This document shows positions 16,244 through 24,899 of a stretch of 64,000 bases of DNA, in pieces. Made by a program: the position numbers and the translations under genes. Position 1 is the first letter of the stretch; every line of letters begins with the position of its first letter. The stretch is from contig NZ_SPUI01000004.1 of assembly GCF_004522095.1 (NCBI RefSeq), positions 659,593-723,592 on the forward strand, read 5' to 3'. The DNA is from Nocardioides sp. 503 (GTDB lineage: Bacteria > Actinomycetota > Actinomycetes > Propionibacteriales > Nocardioidaceae). The notes under the pieces were generated by a model. It searched no databases. It saw nothing but the letters and a program-made list of their open reading frames with translations, and was not told where the DNA came from.

Positions 16244-16282
16244 CCGCGTGGTGCCGGCGACCTGGTCGCCGGCACCGCGCGG
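16244..16282 (+). terminator. Strong hairpin between the Ig-like gene and pstB, cassette 1
   Basis: Arms 16244-16260 and 16266-16282 can form 17 pairs (one G-U) around a five-base loop. No uridine tract follows. It lies 25 bases before the pstB start, so it is more likely to stabilise the upstream mRNA end or attenuate entry into pstB than to end the operon completely. A comparable hairpin precedes pstB in cassette 2. Confidence 0.5.
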
Positions 16283-16306
16283 TCACCCCACCAGGAGGAG
16301 GACGTC

Positions 16307-17206
16307 ATGACCGGCGACCGGACCGACGTACTGCCGAGCATCGGCGACCAGCACGCGAGCACGACCGTGATCCCGGCGGTCCCCGCGGTGCCGGCGATCC
16401 CCGCCGCACCGTCGGGGCCGCCCGTCCCGACGACGGCCAGCCTGGAGGCCGAGCGGGTGTCGGCGTGGTTCGGGCAGCGCAAGGTGCTCGACCGGGTCAG
16501 CCTCGAGATGCCGGCCGGGCGGGTGACCGCGCTGATCGGGCCGTCGGGCTGCGGCAAGTCGACCTTCCTGCGGATCCTCAACCGGATGCACGAGCTGGTG
16601 CCGAGCGCGGCCCTGGCGGGGGAGGTGCGCCTCGACGGCCAGGACATCTACGCCCCCGAGCGCCGCCTGACCGATGCCCGCAAGGCCATCGGCATGGTCT
16701 TCCAGAAGCCCAACCCGTTCCCCGCGATGTCGATCCAGGACAACGTGCTGGCCGGTCTGAGGCTGACCGGGACCAAGATCGGCAAGGGCGAGCGGGAGGG
16801 CCTGGTCGAGGAGTCCCTCGTGCGGGCCGGCCTGTGGCTCGAGGTGAAGGACCGCCTCAAGCAGCCCGGGTCCGCCCTCTCCGGCGGTCAGCAGCAGCGG
16901 CTGTGCATCGCCCGGTCCCTCGCGGTGCGCCCGCGGGTGCTGCTCATGGACGAGCCCTGCTCGGCGCTGGACCCCACCTCCACGCGCGTCGTCGAGGAGA
17001 CCATCCAGCAGATCGCCGCCGACGTGACCATCGTGATCGTCACGCACAACATGCAGCAGGCCCACCGGGTCTCCCACCAGTGCGCGTTCTTCCTGGCCGC
17101 GCACGGCACTCCCGGCGTCATCGTCGAGCACGGCCCGACCGACACGATCTTCGACAACCCCCAGGACCAGCGCACCTCCGACTACGTCAACGGTCGTTTC
17201 GGCTGA
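16307..17206 (+). CDS. pstB: Phosphate-type ABC transporter ATPase PstB, cassette 1
   Basis: This 299 aa cytoplasmic ATPase energises PstC/PstA. Walker A GPSGCGKST is near residue 80, the Q-loop segment VFQKPNPFPAMSI follows, the signature is LSGGQQQRLCIARSLA and Walker B is VLLMDEPCSALDP. All catalytic residues are present. The first ~45 residues are a Pro/Ala/Val-rich extension not needed for the fold, also seen in the cassette 2 copy. ATG 16307 has GGAGGAGGA just upstream. pstB is last in the cassette, separated from the membrane genes by the secreted proteins, whereas classical operons run pstSCAB. No phoU follows. Confidence 0.93.
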   Translation: MTGDRTDVLPSIGDQHASTTVIPAVPAVPAIPAAPSGPPVPTTASLEAERVSAWFGQRKVLDRVSLEMPAGRVTALIGPSGCGKSTFLRILNRMHELVPSAALAGEVRLDGQDIYAPERRLTDARKAIGMVFQKPNPFPAMSIQDNVLAGLRLTGTKIGKGEREGLVEESLVRAGLWLEVKDRLKQPGSALSGGQQQRLCIARSLAVRPRVLLMDEPCSALDPTSTRVVEETIQQIAADVTIVIVTHNMQQAHRVSHQCAFFLAAHGTPGVIVEHGPTDTIFDNPQDQRTSDYVNGRFG

Positions 17207-17230
17207 CCGCCCGACGTCCCCGACCCGTCC

Positions 17231-17263
17231 CGACCCACCCCGGCCTCCCGCCTGGGTGGGTCG
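17231..17263 (+). terminator. Hairpin at the end of cassette 1
   Basis: CGACCCACCC (17231-17240) and GGGTGGGTCG (17254-17263) are perfect 10-bp arms with a 13-base loop, starting 25 bases after the pstB stop. There is no clear uridine run, but GC-rich hairpins of this sort are common transcript ends in actinobacteria. It suggests the two cassettes are separate transcription units. Confidence 0.55.
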
Positions 17264-17438
17264 GACTATGTCGGGATGGCCCGTTGTGACTACGTCACGG
17301 GCTGTTCGCTGACCTGTTCGGCAAAGCAGGCAGCGCTCTTCTTCTGCCGTTCACCCAGGACCGCACGACCGTTCCGCTGTCCTCCTGAGACTTTGGGCTG
17401 TTCTCGTAGATCCGCCTTTCGTCTGGGAAAGCCTTCTG
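17264..17438 (+). promoter_or_regulatory. Control region of pst-like cassette 2 with a PHO-box-like unit
   Basis: The region holds the palindrome GTGACTACGTCAC (17286-17298), two GTTCG-starting units 12 bases apart (17304 and 17316) and GTTCACCCAGG (17349-17359). The last agrees with the 11-base unit described for Streptomyces PhoP boxes. A single good unit without a clear second direct repeat makes PhoP control possible, not established. No clear -35/-10 pair was found. Confidence 0.35.
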
Positions 17439-18452
17439 TTGACAACGATTCCTGCGCCCGCGCCCGAAGTGGCGGACGTGCGACCCCGCAAGCTCTCGCG
17501 GAGGTCGACCGGGGCCGACGCCGTCTTCGAGCACGGCGCCCGCGCCGTCGGGGCCAGCGTGCTCGTCATCACGGGCGGCGTCGGTGTGTTCCTCGCCTGG
17601 CAGGCCTACCCGACGCTCAAGCGCTACGGCCTGAGCTTCTTCACCGAGTCCCAGTGGGCGCCCGACCAGGACGTCATCGGCATCGCCGCCGTCCTCACCG
17701 GGACCGTGTCGGTGGCGCTGGTCGCGATGACGTTCGCGTTCCCGCTGTCGGTGCTGGTGGCGCTCTACATCAGCGAGTACGCGCCCGCGCGGATCCGCTC
17801 GACGCTGGTGTCGCTGGTCGACCTCATGGCGGCGGTGCCGTCCATCGTCTACGGCCTGTGGGGCTTCTTCCTGATCATGCCGTACGCCGCCGAGCTGGCC
17901 CTGTGGCTGCAGCGCAACTTCGGGTGGCTGCCGTTCTTCAAGGTCGAGAACACCGACCCCGACGCCGCCGTCTGGGACACCAGCCGCTACGTCGCCAGCG
18001 CGTTCTGCGCCGGCATCGCGGTCGCGATGATGGTGATGCCGATGGCCTGCGCGGTGATGCGCCAGGTGTTCTCGCAGACCCCCCAGGGCGAGAAGGAGGC
18101 CGCGCTCGCGCTCGGCGCCACCCGCTGGGGCATGGTCACCTCCGTCGTGCTGCCCTTCGGCCGCGGCGGTGTCATCGGCGGCACCATGCTCGGGCTGGGC
18201 CGCGCGCTCGGCGAGACGATCGCGGTCGTCCTGATCGTGTCGCCGGCGTTCGAGATCAAGCCGCGCATCCTCGAGGTCGGCACCAGCACCGTCAGCTCCC
18301 TGATCGCGGGCCGCTTCGGCGAGGCCAGCACCTCCCAGCTCTCCGCCCTGCTGGCGGCCGGCTTCGTGCTCTTCGTCATCACGCTCATCGTCAACACCCT
18401 GGCCGCGGTCGTGGTCAACCGCAGCCGCTCCGGCGCCGGGACCGACGCATGA
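17439..18452 (+). CDS. pstC: Phosphate-type ABC transporter permease PstC, cassette 2
   Basis: This 337 aa permease is clearly homologous to the cassette 1 PstC (shared FFTESQWAPDQDVIGIAAVL-type segment, then GEKEAALALGATRWGMVTSV). It has six helices and the same role as channel half with PstA. The start is uncertain: TTG 17439 has GGGAAAG eight bases upstream and gives MTTIPAPAP, while GTGs at 17469 and 17478 would shorten it by 10-13 residues without touching the membrane domain. The stop overlaps the pstA start. Confidence 0.88.
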   Translation: MTTIPAPAPEVADVRPRKLSRRSTGADAVFEHGARAVGASVLVITGGVGVFLAWQAYPTLKRYGLSFFTESQWAPDQDVIGIAAVLTGTVSVALVAMTFAFPLSVLVALYISEYAPARIRSTLVSLVDLMAAVPSIVYGLWGFFLIMPYAAELALWLQRNFGWLPFFKVENTDPDAAVWDTSRYVASAFCAGIAVAMMVMPMACAVMRQVFSQTPQGEKEAALALGATRWGMVTSVVLPFGRGGVIGGTMLGLGRALGETIAVVLIVSPAFEIKPRILEVGTSTVSSLIAGRFGEASTSQLSALLAAGFVLFVITLIVNTLAAVVVNRSRSGAGTDA

Positions 18453-19657
18453 CCACGATGACGCCGTCGCCGACGACGGGCACGCCCGACCCGATCGACC
18501 CGGCGACCGGCACCGCCGTGCCGCAGACCCACCTGCCGGCGTACGACGACGACGCGCCGCCCCCGCTGCCGCGCCCCGGCCTGGGCAAGCCGAGCCCCGA
18601 CGAGCGGTTCGCGCTGATCGGCTCCTGGGTGGCCGGCGCCGCCCTGGCGTGGTTGCTCACCCAGCGCCTGCTGCCGCTCGCCGGGCTGCCGTGGTTCCTC
18701 ATCTCGTGGTTCGTGGTCGGGCTCGTGGTGACGGGCGTGACCGCCGGGATCACGGGCGGCATGACCGAGGTCAAGGACCGCGTCGCCGCCGGGGTCATCA
18801 CCGGCGCGGCGCTGGTCACCGGCGCCGCCCTCGTCAGCACGGTCGTCTTCGTGACCATGCGGGGCTGGCGCGCCGCGCTGAACCTCAACTTCTACACCTC
18901 CGACATGAGCGGGGTCGGCCCCAAGGACAACTTCGACAAGGGCGGCATCCTGCACGCGATCACCGGCTCGGGCATCGAGCTGGGCATCGCCCTGCTGATC
19001 ACCCTGCCGCTGGGCATCGGGACCGCGGTCTTCATGACCGAGGTCGGCGGCAAGTTCGCCACCGTCGTGCGCACGGTCGTCGAGGCCATGACCGCGCTGC
19101 CCTCGATCGTGGCCGGCCTGTTCATCTACACGGTCCTGATCGTGGCGCTCGGCTTCCCGCGCTCGGGGCTCGCCGCCTCGCTCGCCATCGCGGTGATGAT
19201 GCTGCCGATCATCGCGCGCGCCGCCGACGTCGTGCTGCGCGTCGTGCCCGGCGGCCTGCGCGAGGCCAGCCTGGCCCTCGGCTCCAGCCGCTGGCGGACC
19301 GTCTGGCACGTCGTGCTGCCGACGGCCCGCCCCGGTCTCGCGACCGCGGTGATCCTCGGCATCGCCCGCGGCGTCGGCGAGACCAGCCCGGTCCTGCTCA
19401 CGTCGGGCGCCGCGGCGTTCACCGTCACCGGCCCCACCGACGGCGTCATGAACTCGCTGCCGCTCTTCATCTACACCAACGTCCGCAGCGGCGAGCCGCA
19501 GGCGATCGCCCGCGCGTTCGGCGCGGCCACCGTGCTCCTCGCGCTGGTGCTCGTGCTGTTCGTCGTGGCCCGCCTGCTGGCCCGCCCCCGTGGCAACCGA
19601 CCCACCCTCCGTGCCCGGCTCGCCGGCGCACTCGCCCCGAATCGAGCCGCCCGGTGA
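18449..19657 (+). CDS. pstA: Phosphate-type ABC transporter permease PstA, cassette 2
   Basis: This 402 aa permease has the PstA landmarks GGILHAITGSGIE, MTALPSIVAGLFIY, VPGGLREASLALGSSRWRTV and PTARPGLATA. The hydrophilic, Pro- and Asp-rich N-terminus is longer than in cassette 1 and is followed by the same additional pair of hydrophobic segments, so the extension is an inherited feature of this transporter type. ATG 18449 overlaps the pstC stop. The gene ends overlapping the GTG of the tethered PstS-like gene. Confidence 0.9.
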   Translation: MTTMTPSPTTGTPDPIDPATGTAVPQTHLPAYDDDAPPPLPRPGLGKPSPDERFALIGSWVAGAALAWLLTQRLLPLAGLPWFLISWFVVGLVVTGVTAGITGGMTEVKDRVAAGVITGAALVTGAALVSTVVFVTMRGWRAALNLNFYTSDMSGVGPKDNFDKGGILHAITGSGIELGIALLITLPLGIGTAVFMTEVGGKFATVVRTVVEAMTALPSIVAGLFIYTVLIVALGFPRSGLAASLAIAVMMLPIIARAADVVLRVVPGGLREASLALGSSRWRTVWHVVLPTARPGLATAVILGIARGVGETSPVLLTSGAAAFTVTGPTDGVMNSLPLFIYTNVRSGEPQAIARAFGAATVLLALVLVLFVVARLLARPRGNRPTLRARLAGALAPNRAAR

Positions 19658-21258
19658 ACCGCCTCCACGCCCGCCTCCTCCTGAGCCTCCTGCTCTCCCT
19701 GAGCTGCGTGCTCGCGATGCCCGGGGCGTCGCACGCCACGGTCTACGCGCAGATCGAGGGGACCGGCTCGACCTGGTCGCAGCTGATCGTCGAGCAGTGG
19801 ATCGCCGACGTCGACGCCAATGGCATGAAGGTCGTCTACACCGGTGGCGGCTCCTCGAAGGGCCGCAAGGACTTCTCGCAGAAGAGCACGGACTTCGCGA
19901 TCTCGGAGATCCCCTACCAGGGCACCGACGAGCAGGGCAACGCCGACACCAGCAACGGCCGCGAGTACTCCTACCTGCCGATCGTCGCCGGCGGCACGGC
20001 GTTCACCTACCAGCTCAAGATCGGCAAGAAGCCGGTGCGCAACCTGCGGCTGTCGGGGGAGACGATCGCGAAGATCTTCACGAACAAGATCACCAACTGG
20101 AGCGACCCGGCGATCACGAAGGACAACAACGGTCGAGCGCTCCCGTCGCTGGACATCACCCCCGTGGTCCGCGCGGACGGCTCCGGCACCACGGCGCAGT
20201 TCACGACCTGGATGGACAAGGAGTTCCCCAGCGTCTGGCGCCCCTTCTTCGGCCGCTCCGGGCTGACGTCGTACTACCCGCGCAAGGGTCGCGCGATCGC
20301 CCAGGCCGGCTCGGACCAGGTGATGAACACGATCTCGGGCTTCGCCGGCAACGGCACGATCGGGTACGTCGAGTACTCCTACCCGGTCAACAAGGACTAC
20401 CCGGTCGTCAAGGTGCTCAACAAGGCCGGCTACTTCGTGGAGCCCACCGACTACAACGTCGCGGTCGCGCTGACGAAGGCCAAGATCAACCGCGACAAGA
20501 GCTCGGCGCTCTACCTGACCCAGATCCTGGACGGGGTCTACCGCAACGCCGACCCGCGGGCCTATCCCGTCTCCTCCTACTCCTACATGATCATCCCCAC
20601 CGGCAAGACGGACTCGCGGATGACCACGGCCAAGCGTCAGACGCTCGCCGACTTCCTCTACTACTCGCTGTGCTCGGGGCAGACCAAGGCCGGCGACTTC
20701 GGCTACTCGCCGCTGCCGGTCAACCTGGTCCAGGCGGGGTTCGAGCAGATCGGGAAGCTCAAGAAGGCAGACCCGGCGGTCAACCTGACCAACCGCGACG
20801 TCCGCAGCTGCAACAACCCGACGTTCGACGGCAAGAACCTCAACAAGAACCGGCTGGCCGAGGTCGCCCCGCAGCCCGCGGCGTGCGACAAGACCGGTGC
20901 GGGACCCTGCGGCACGGAGACCGGCCAGAACAAGCCGTCCACCGACGGGGGCGGGGCGGCGACGCCCGACGCGGGCGGCGCGGCCGCACCCGGGGGCGGA
21001 GGTGCAGCGGCGCCGGCGGCACCCGGCGGCGCAGCGCCCGCCGTGGACCCGGCGACCGGCGAGGTCGCCGCCCCCACCGGCGAGGCCGCGACGGCCGAGG
21101 AGGTCTACGCCAACCCCACCGAGCTGGCCGCCGAGCGACCCATCGACAGCAAGACGTTCGGCTGGCTGGCCGCCGTGCTCGCCGTGGGCGTCGTCGTGCT
21201 CCCCGGCGTCTACGCCGCCTCGCTGCGCCGCCGTCGCCGCCCGGGCGGTGCCCGATGA
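19654..21258 (+). CDS. Membrane-tethered PstS-like substrate-binding protein, cassette 2
   Basis: This 534 aa protein is the paralogue of 7357-9054. The signal peptide covers residues ~1-29 (ending PGASHA), followed by VYAQIEGTGSTWSQLIVEQW. LRLSGETIAKIFTNKITNWS and VVRADGSGTTAQFTTW match the cassette 1 copy closely, as do KVLNKAGYF and TTAKRQTLADFL. A Gly/Ala/Pro linker leads to one C-terminal helix and a run of arginines. No lipobox and no LPxTG-type motif are present. The helix-plus-arginine end looks like a sorting signal without its cleavage site. GTG 19654 overlaps the pstA stop. Confidence 0.8.
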   Translation: MNRLHARLLLSLLLSLSCVLAMPGASHATVYAQIEGTGSTWSQLIVEQWIADVDANGMKVVYTGGGSSKGRKDFSQKSTDFAISEIPYQGTDEQGNADTSNGREYSYLPIVAGGTAFTYQLKIGKKPVRNLRLSGETIAKIFTNKITNWSDPAITKDNNGRALPSLDITPVVRADGSGTTAQFTTWMDKEFPSVWRPFFGRSGLTSYYPRKGRAIAQAGSDQVMNTISGFAGNGTIGYVEYSYPVNKDYPVVKVLNKAGYFVEPTDYNVAVALTKAKINRDKSSALYLTQILDGVYRNADPRAYPVSSYSYMIIPTGKTDSRMTTAKRQTLADFLYYSLCSGQTKAGDFGYSPLPVNLVQAGFEQIGKLKKADPAVNLTNRDVRSCNNPTFDGKNLNKNRLAEVAPQPAACDKTGAGPCGTETGQNKPSTDGGGAATPDAGGAAAPGGGGAAAPAAPGGAAPAVDPATGEVAAPTGEAATAEEVYANPTELAAERPIDSKTFGWLAAVLAVGVVVLPGVYAASLRRRRRPGGAR

Positions 21259-23867
21259 GCCGCCCCATGAGCCGACTGCGTCGGCGCAGCGTGCGTCCGG
21301 TCGTCGCCACGGCCCTGGCCGTGCTCGTGTCGGTGCTGGTGGCCGGCCTGGTCGCCTGGGTCCCGGCCGAGGCCAACGGCCCGGCTCCCGCCGCCGCGCC
21401 GGGCGGTGCGGCGTACTCGAAGACCAAGGCGCTCACCCGGGTCCTCACCAACGCCGACGGCACGACGTACTCCTTCCCGACCAACAACGTCACCGTCACC
21501 GCCGACCAGACGCGCAACCTGCGGGGGCGTCAGCGGATCCTCATCGAGTGGAAGGGAGCGCAGCCCAGCGGCGGCCGCGCGAGCAACCCGTACGGCGAGA
21601 ACGGTCTCCAGCAGGAGTACCCCGTCGTCGTCATGCAGTGCCGCGGGGTGGACGACCCCTCGCTGCCGAAGGCCAAGCAGCTGCGGCCGGAGACCTGCTG
21701 GACGGCGTCGGTGGCGCAGCGCTCCCAGATCACCCGCTCGGAGAGCGAGGCGTCCTGGGTGCACGACCTCAACGCCGCCGCGGCCGACAAGGAGCGGGTG
21801 TCCGGCATGACGCCGCTCCCCACCGCGGCCGAGTGCCCGACGGCCGACATTGCGCCGTTCTACACGCGCCTGACGCCGTTCGTCTCGGCGAAGGGCAAGG
21901 TGCACCCCGCGTGCGACGCCGACCACATGCCTCCCGAGGCGGCGGTGGGCTCGGCGTTCCCGCCCAACGAGATCGCGGCGTTCACCGACACCTCCGGCAA
22001 CGGTTCCGTGCAGTTCGAGGTGCGCAGCGACATCGAGAACGAGTCGCTCGGATGCAACGACAAGGTGGACTGCTCGGTCGTCGTCATCCCGATCAACGGC
22101 CTCAGCTGCGACAAGCCGTCCACGCCCGCCAGCAACGCCGACAAGGCCTGCCGCAAGGGTGGCCGGTTCGAGCCCGGCTCCAGCAACTTCTCCAACGAGG
22201 GCGTCGACCAGGCGGTCTCCCCGGCGCTGTGGTGGTCGGCGTCGAACTGGAAGAACCGGTTCTCCATCCCGGTCACGTTCGGCCTCCCGCCGGGGGTGTG
22301 CGACGTCCTCGACCCGCGCTCCCCGACCGGGTTCTACGGCTCGGAGCTGCTGGCGCAGGCGGCGCTGCAGTGGGCGCCGGCGTACTGCCTGAACAAGAAG
22401 CGCTTCAAGTTCCAGCACAACCGGACCTCCGACGAGGCCGGCTTCCGGCTGATGGAGTCGGGCAGGGCCCCGGCGGCCGTCGTGTCCAGCGCCCACGAGC
22501 GGCGCAGCGAGGACCCGGTGGGCTACGCGCCGACCGCGGTCACGGGCTTCTCCGTGGGCTACGTCGTCGACCGGCCCGACAACGCGGGTGAGTTCACCTC
22601 GCTGCGGCTCAACGCCCGGCTGCTGGCCAAGCTCATGACGCAGTCCTACCTGGGATCCGACCTCGGTCGGGGACACCCCGGCATCGGCGACAACCCGCTC
22701 GCGATCATGAGCGACCCGGAGTTCGTGAGGCTGAACAAGGGACTGAGCCAGAACGTCCAGGAGGTCGGGGCGACCCTGCTCTCGCTCTCGGAGTCCTCCG
22801 ACGTGGTCGAGCAGGTCACCGACTACATCGCCCACGACAAGGCCGCGATGAGCTTCGTCAACGGCAAGCCCGACCCGTGGGGCATGCGCGTCAACCCGGC
22901 CTACAAGAGGATCAAGCTCCCCACCTCCAGCTGGCCGCTGCTCGACTCCTACATCCCCGAGACCGAGAACACCTGCCGTCAGAAGAACCCGGCCGTCTAC
23001 TTCACCCAGCTGGCCGCGCCGGTCACGACGCTGCGCAAGATCGCGGAGGCCCTCCTGGACGCGTGGCCCAACGTGCAGACGCGGTGTGAGTACGACGTCG
23101 CGACGGACTCCTACAAGCTCGGCCGCGTCGACCGCCAGTCCTACGGATCGCGCTTCATGCTGGGCATCGTCAGCCTGGGCGACGCCGAGCGCTTCGGCCT
23201 CCGGTCGGCAGCGCTCGAGACCAAGAGCGGCCGGTACGTCACCCCCACCGAGGGGTCCATCGCCGCGGCGGTCTCGCTCACGGACCAGAAGGGCAAGCTC
23301 GACCCGTTCGTGCTCGACCAGGCGGACGTCCGGCGGTCGGCTCGTGCCTATCCCGGAGCGATGGTGGTCTACACGGCGGCGCGGCTGCGCGGCATGGACG
23401 AGGACGACGCGAAGAAGGTCGCCCAGTTCATCCGGGTGTCCACCTCCGAGGGTCAGCGCCAGGGGACGGGCAACGGGGAGCTGCCGGAGGGCTACCTGCC
23501 GATCCGGGCCAAGGGCGTCACCGCCAAGCTGTACGACGCCGCCCAGCGTGTCGCCGACGCGGTGGAGAAGCAGACCCCTGCCCGCGAGCCGAGTGCCGAG
23601 CCGACCGCGGGGGCGAGCACCGGGGGCGGTGGCGGCACCGTCGAGCCTCCCGCCGCACCCGGCGCCGGGGCCCCGTCCGCAGCGGTCCCGTCGGCGGCGC
23701 CGACCGCGACCGGTCCTGCCGAGCCGGTCGCCACCGATCCGACGACGGCCATGAGCTCGCCGATGGCGGGACGGCTGATGCCGTTCCTCCTCGTCCTGGC
23801 GCTGCTCGGTGGGCTGGTGGGCAGCGGGATCCGGTTCTTCGTCCGCCCCCCGCGGCGGCAGCCGTGA
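21255..23867 (+). CDS. Large exported, C-terminally anchored protein with PstS-like signatures, cassette 2
   Basis: This 870 aa protein is the paralogue of 9051-11927. Shared landmarks in the same order are LRGRQRILIEWKGAQPSGG, EYPVVVMQCRGVD, ENESLGCNDKVDCSVVVIPI, LWWSASNWKNRF, LRLNARLLAKLMTQSY (near residue 450) and GKPDPWGMRVNPAYKRIKLP. It has an N-terminal signal/anchor (residues ~15-37), a Pro/Ala/Gly linker (~775-830) and a C-terminal helix with a short basic end. Family unknown; a degenerate PBP-like segment is inferred. Conserved cysteines across both copies suggest a disulfide-stabilised surface protein. Four-base overlaps couple it to both neighbours. Confidence 0.7.
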   Translation: MSRPMSRLRRRSVRPVVATALAVLVSVLVAGLVAWVPAEANGPAPAAAPGGAAYSKTKALTRVLTNADGTTYSFPTNNVTVTADQTRNLRGRQRILIEWKGAQPSGGRASNPYGENGLQQEYPVVVMQCRGVDDPSLPKAKQLRPETCWTASVAQRSQITRSESEASWVHDLNAAAADKERVSGMTPLPTAAECPTADIAPFYTRLTPFVSAKGKVHPACDADHMPPEAAVGSAFPPNEIAAFTDTSGNGSVQFEVRSDIENESLGCNDKVDCSVVVIPINGLSCDKPSTPASNADKACRKGGRFEPGSSNFSNEGVDQAVSPALWWSASNWKNRFSIPVTFGLPPGVCDVLDPRSPTGFYGSELLAQAALQWAPAYCLNKKRFKFQHNRTSDEAGFRLMESGRAPAAVVSSAHERRSEDPVGYAPTAVTGFSVGYVVDRPDNAGEFTSLRLNARLLAKLMTQSYLGSDLGRGHPGIGDNPLAIMSDPEFVRLNKGLSQNVQEVGATLLSLSESSDVVEQVTDYIAHDKAAMSFVNGKPDPWGMRVNPAYKRIKLPTSSWPLLDSYIPETENTCRQKNPAVYFTQLAAPVTTLRKIAEALLDAWPNVQTRCEYDVATDSYKLGRVDRQSYGSRFMLGIVSLGDAERFGLRSAALETKSGRYVTPTEGSIAAAVSLTDQKGKLDPFVLDQADVRRSARAYPGAMVVYTAARLRGMDEDDAKKVAQFIRVSTSEGQRQGTGNGELPEGYLPIRAKGVTAKLYDAAQRVADAVEKQTPAREPSAEPTAGASTGGGGGTVEPPAAPGAGAPSAAVPSAAPTATGPAEPVATDPTTAMSSPMAGRLMPFLLVLALLGGLVGSGIRFFVRPPRRQP

Positions 23868-24823
23868 CCGCCACGCTCCCGGACGCCGACGTGAACGACT
23901 CGCGCCCGCCCGCCGTACCGCCGCGCGGGCGCACCCCACGTCCGCAGAAGCCACCGAAGCCGCCGCGGGCGCCCCGTGCGCCGATGGCGGGGGAGGAGAC
24001 GGCACTCACCGTCTCCACCGCCTTCATCATGCTGGCGATCGTCTGCACCTGGGTGGTCGCGCAGCTGCTGGTGCTGGGCGGCGTCTCCCAGGACCGGGCG
24101 CAGGCGCTGCTCTACGACGACTTCCGCCAGCAGCTGGCCGGGGCGACCGCGCCCACCGGTCCGGTGGTGCCCGCCGGCGACCCCGTGGCCGTGGTCACGG
24201 CCGAGGGGATCGGGCTCGAGCAGGTCGTGGTCGAGGGGACGGCGAGCGGCGACACCCTGGCCGGGCCCGGTCACCTGCGCAACACGGTCCTGCCCGGGCA
24301 GGCCGGCACGTCGGTGCTGATGGGCCGCTCCTCGACGTACGGCGGACCATTCGGCGACCTCGACGAGCTCGGCGCCGGCGACACGATCACGGTGGTGGGC
24401 GCCCAGGGGACCCTGGACTTCACGGTGCTCGGCGTGCGCCGCGCCGGCGACCCGCAGCCGCAGCCGCTCGCGCCCGGCGCCGCTCGCCTCACGCTGGTCA
24501 CCAGCGAGGGGGAGGGGCGGCTCGCGGCCCTGCAGCCGCGCGACGTGCTCTACGTCGACGCCGACGCCGCCAAGGGCTTCCCCGCACCGGCCGGCCGTCC
24601 CGCCGCCGTCCCCGACTCGGAGAAGGCGCTCGCCTACGACACGGGGGCCTTCCCCCTGCTGGCGCTGGCGCTCGCGCTCCTCCTCGCCCTGACCCTGGCG
24701 ATCGTCGCCGCCCGCCAGCGCTGGTCCGCCGCGCTGGTCTGGGTGATCGCCAGCCCTATCGCCATCGCCCTGTCCTGGGCCACGACCGACGTGGTGATGC
24801 GGCTGCTGCCCAACGTGATCTGA
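23864..24823 (+). CDS. Sortase-fold membrane protein lacking catalytic His and Cys (pseudo-sortase), cassette 2
   Basis: This 319 aa protein has the same topology as 11924-12907: a helix at ~46-72, a sortase-like domain at ~105-215 and two helices at ~262-283 and ~288-310. The domain has GPGHLRNTVLPGQAG and then MGRSSTYGGPF, where Arg155 replaces the sortase histidine, and LTLVTSEG, where Ser214 replaces the cysteine. Both catalytic positions are thus altered while the surrounding fold motifs persist, which argues for a retained structural role, not decay. The N-terminal 45 residues are Pro/Arg-rich and cytoplasmic. GTG 23864 overlaps the previous stop. Confidence 0.75.
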   Translation: MTATLPDADVNDSRPPAVPPRGRTPRPQKPPKPPRAPRAPMAGEETALTVSTAFIMLAIVCTWVVAQLLVLGGVSQDRAQALLYDDFRQQLAGATAPTGPVVPAGDPVAVVTAEGIGLEQVVVEGTASGDTLAGPGHLRNTVLPGQAGTSVLMGRSSTYGGPFGDLDELGAGDTITVVGAQGTLDFTVLGVRRAGDPQPQPLAPGAARLTLVTSEGEGRLAALQPRDVLYVDADAAKGFPAPAGRPAAVPDSEKALAYDTGAFPLLALALALLLALTLAIVAARQRWSAALVWVIASPIAIALSWATTDVVMRLLPNVI

Positions 24824-24899
24824 CCCGTCCGACCCACCTCTGACCGCACGATCCGAAGATCCGGCCGCGCCGCGGCCACCAACCGAGGAGAACCCACTC

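Noticed and set aside
17439..17444. TTGACA as a -35 promoter element
   Set aside because: No -10 box follows at 16-19 bases, and the TTG is better explained as the pstC start codon with GGGAAAG upstream.
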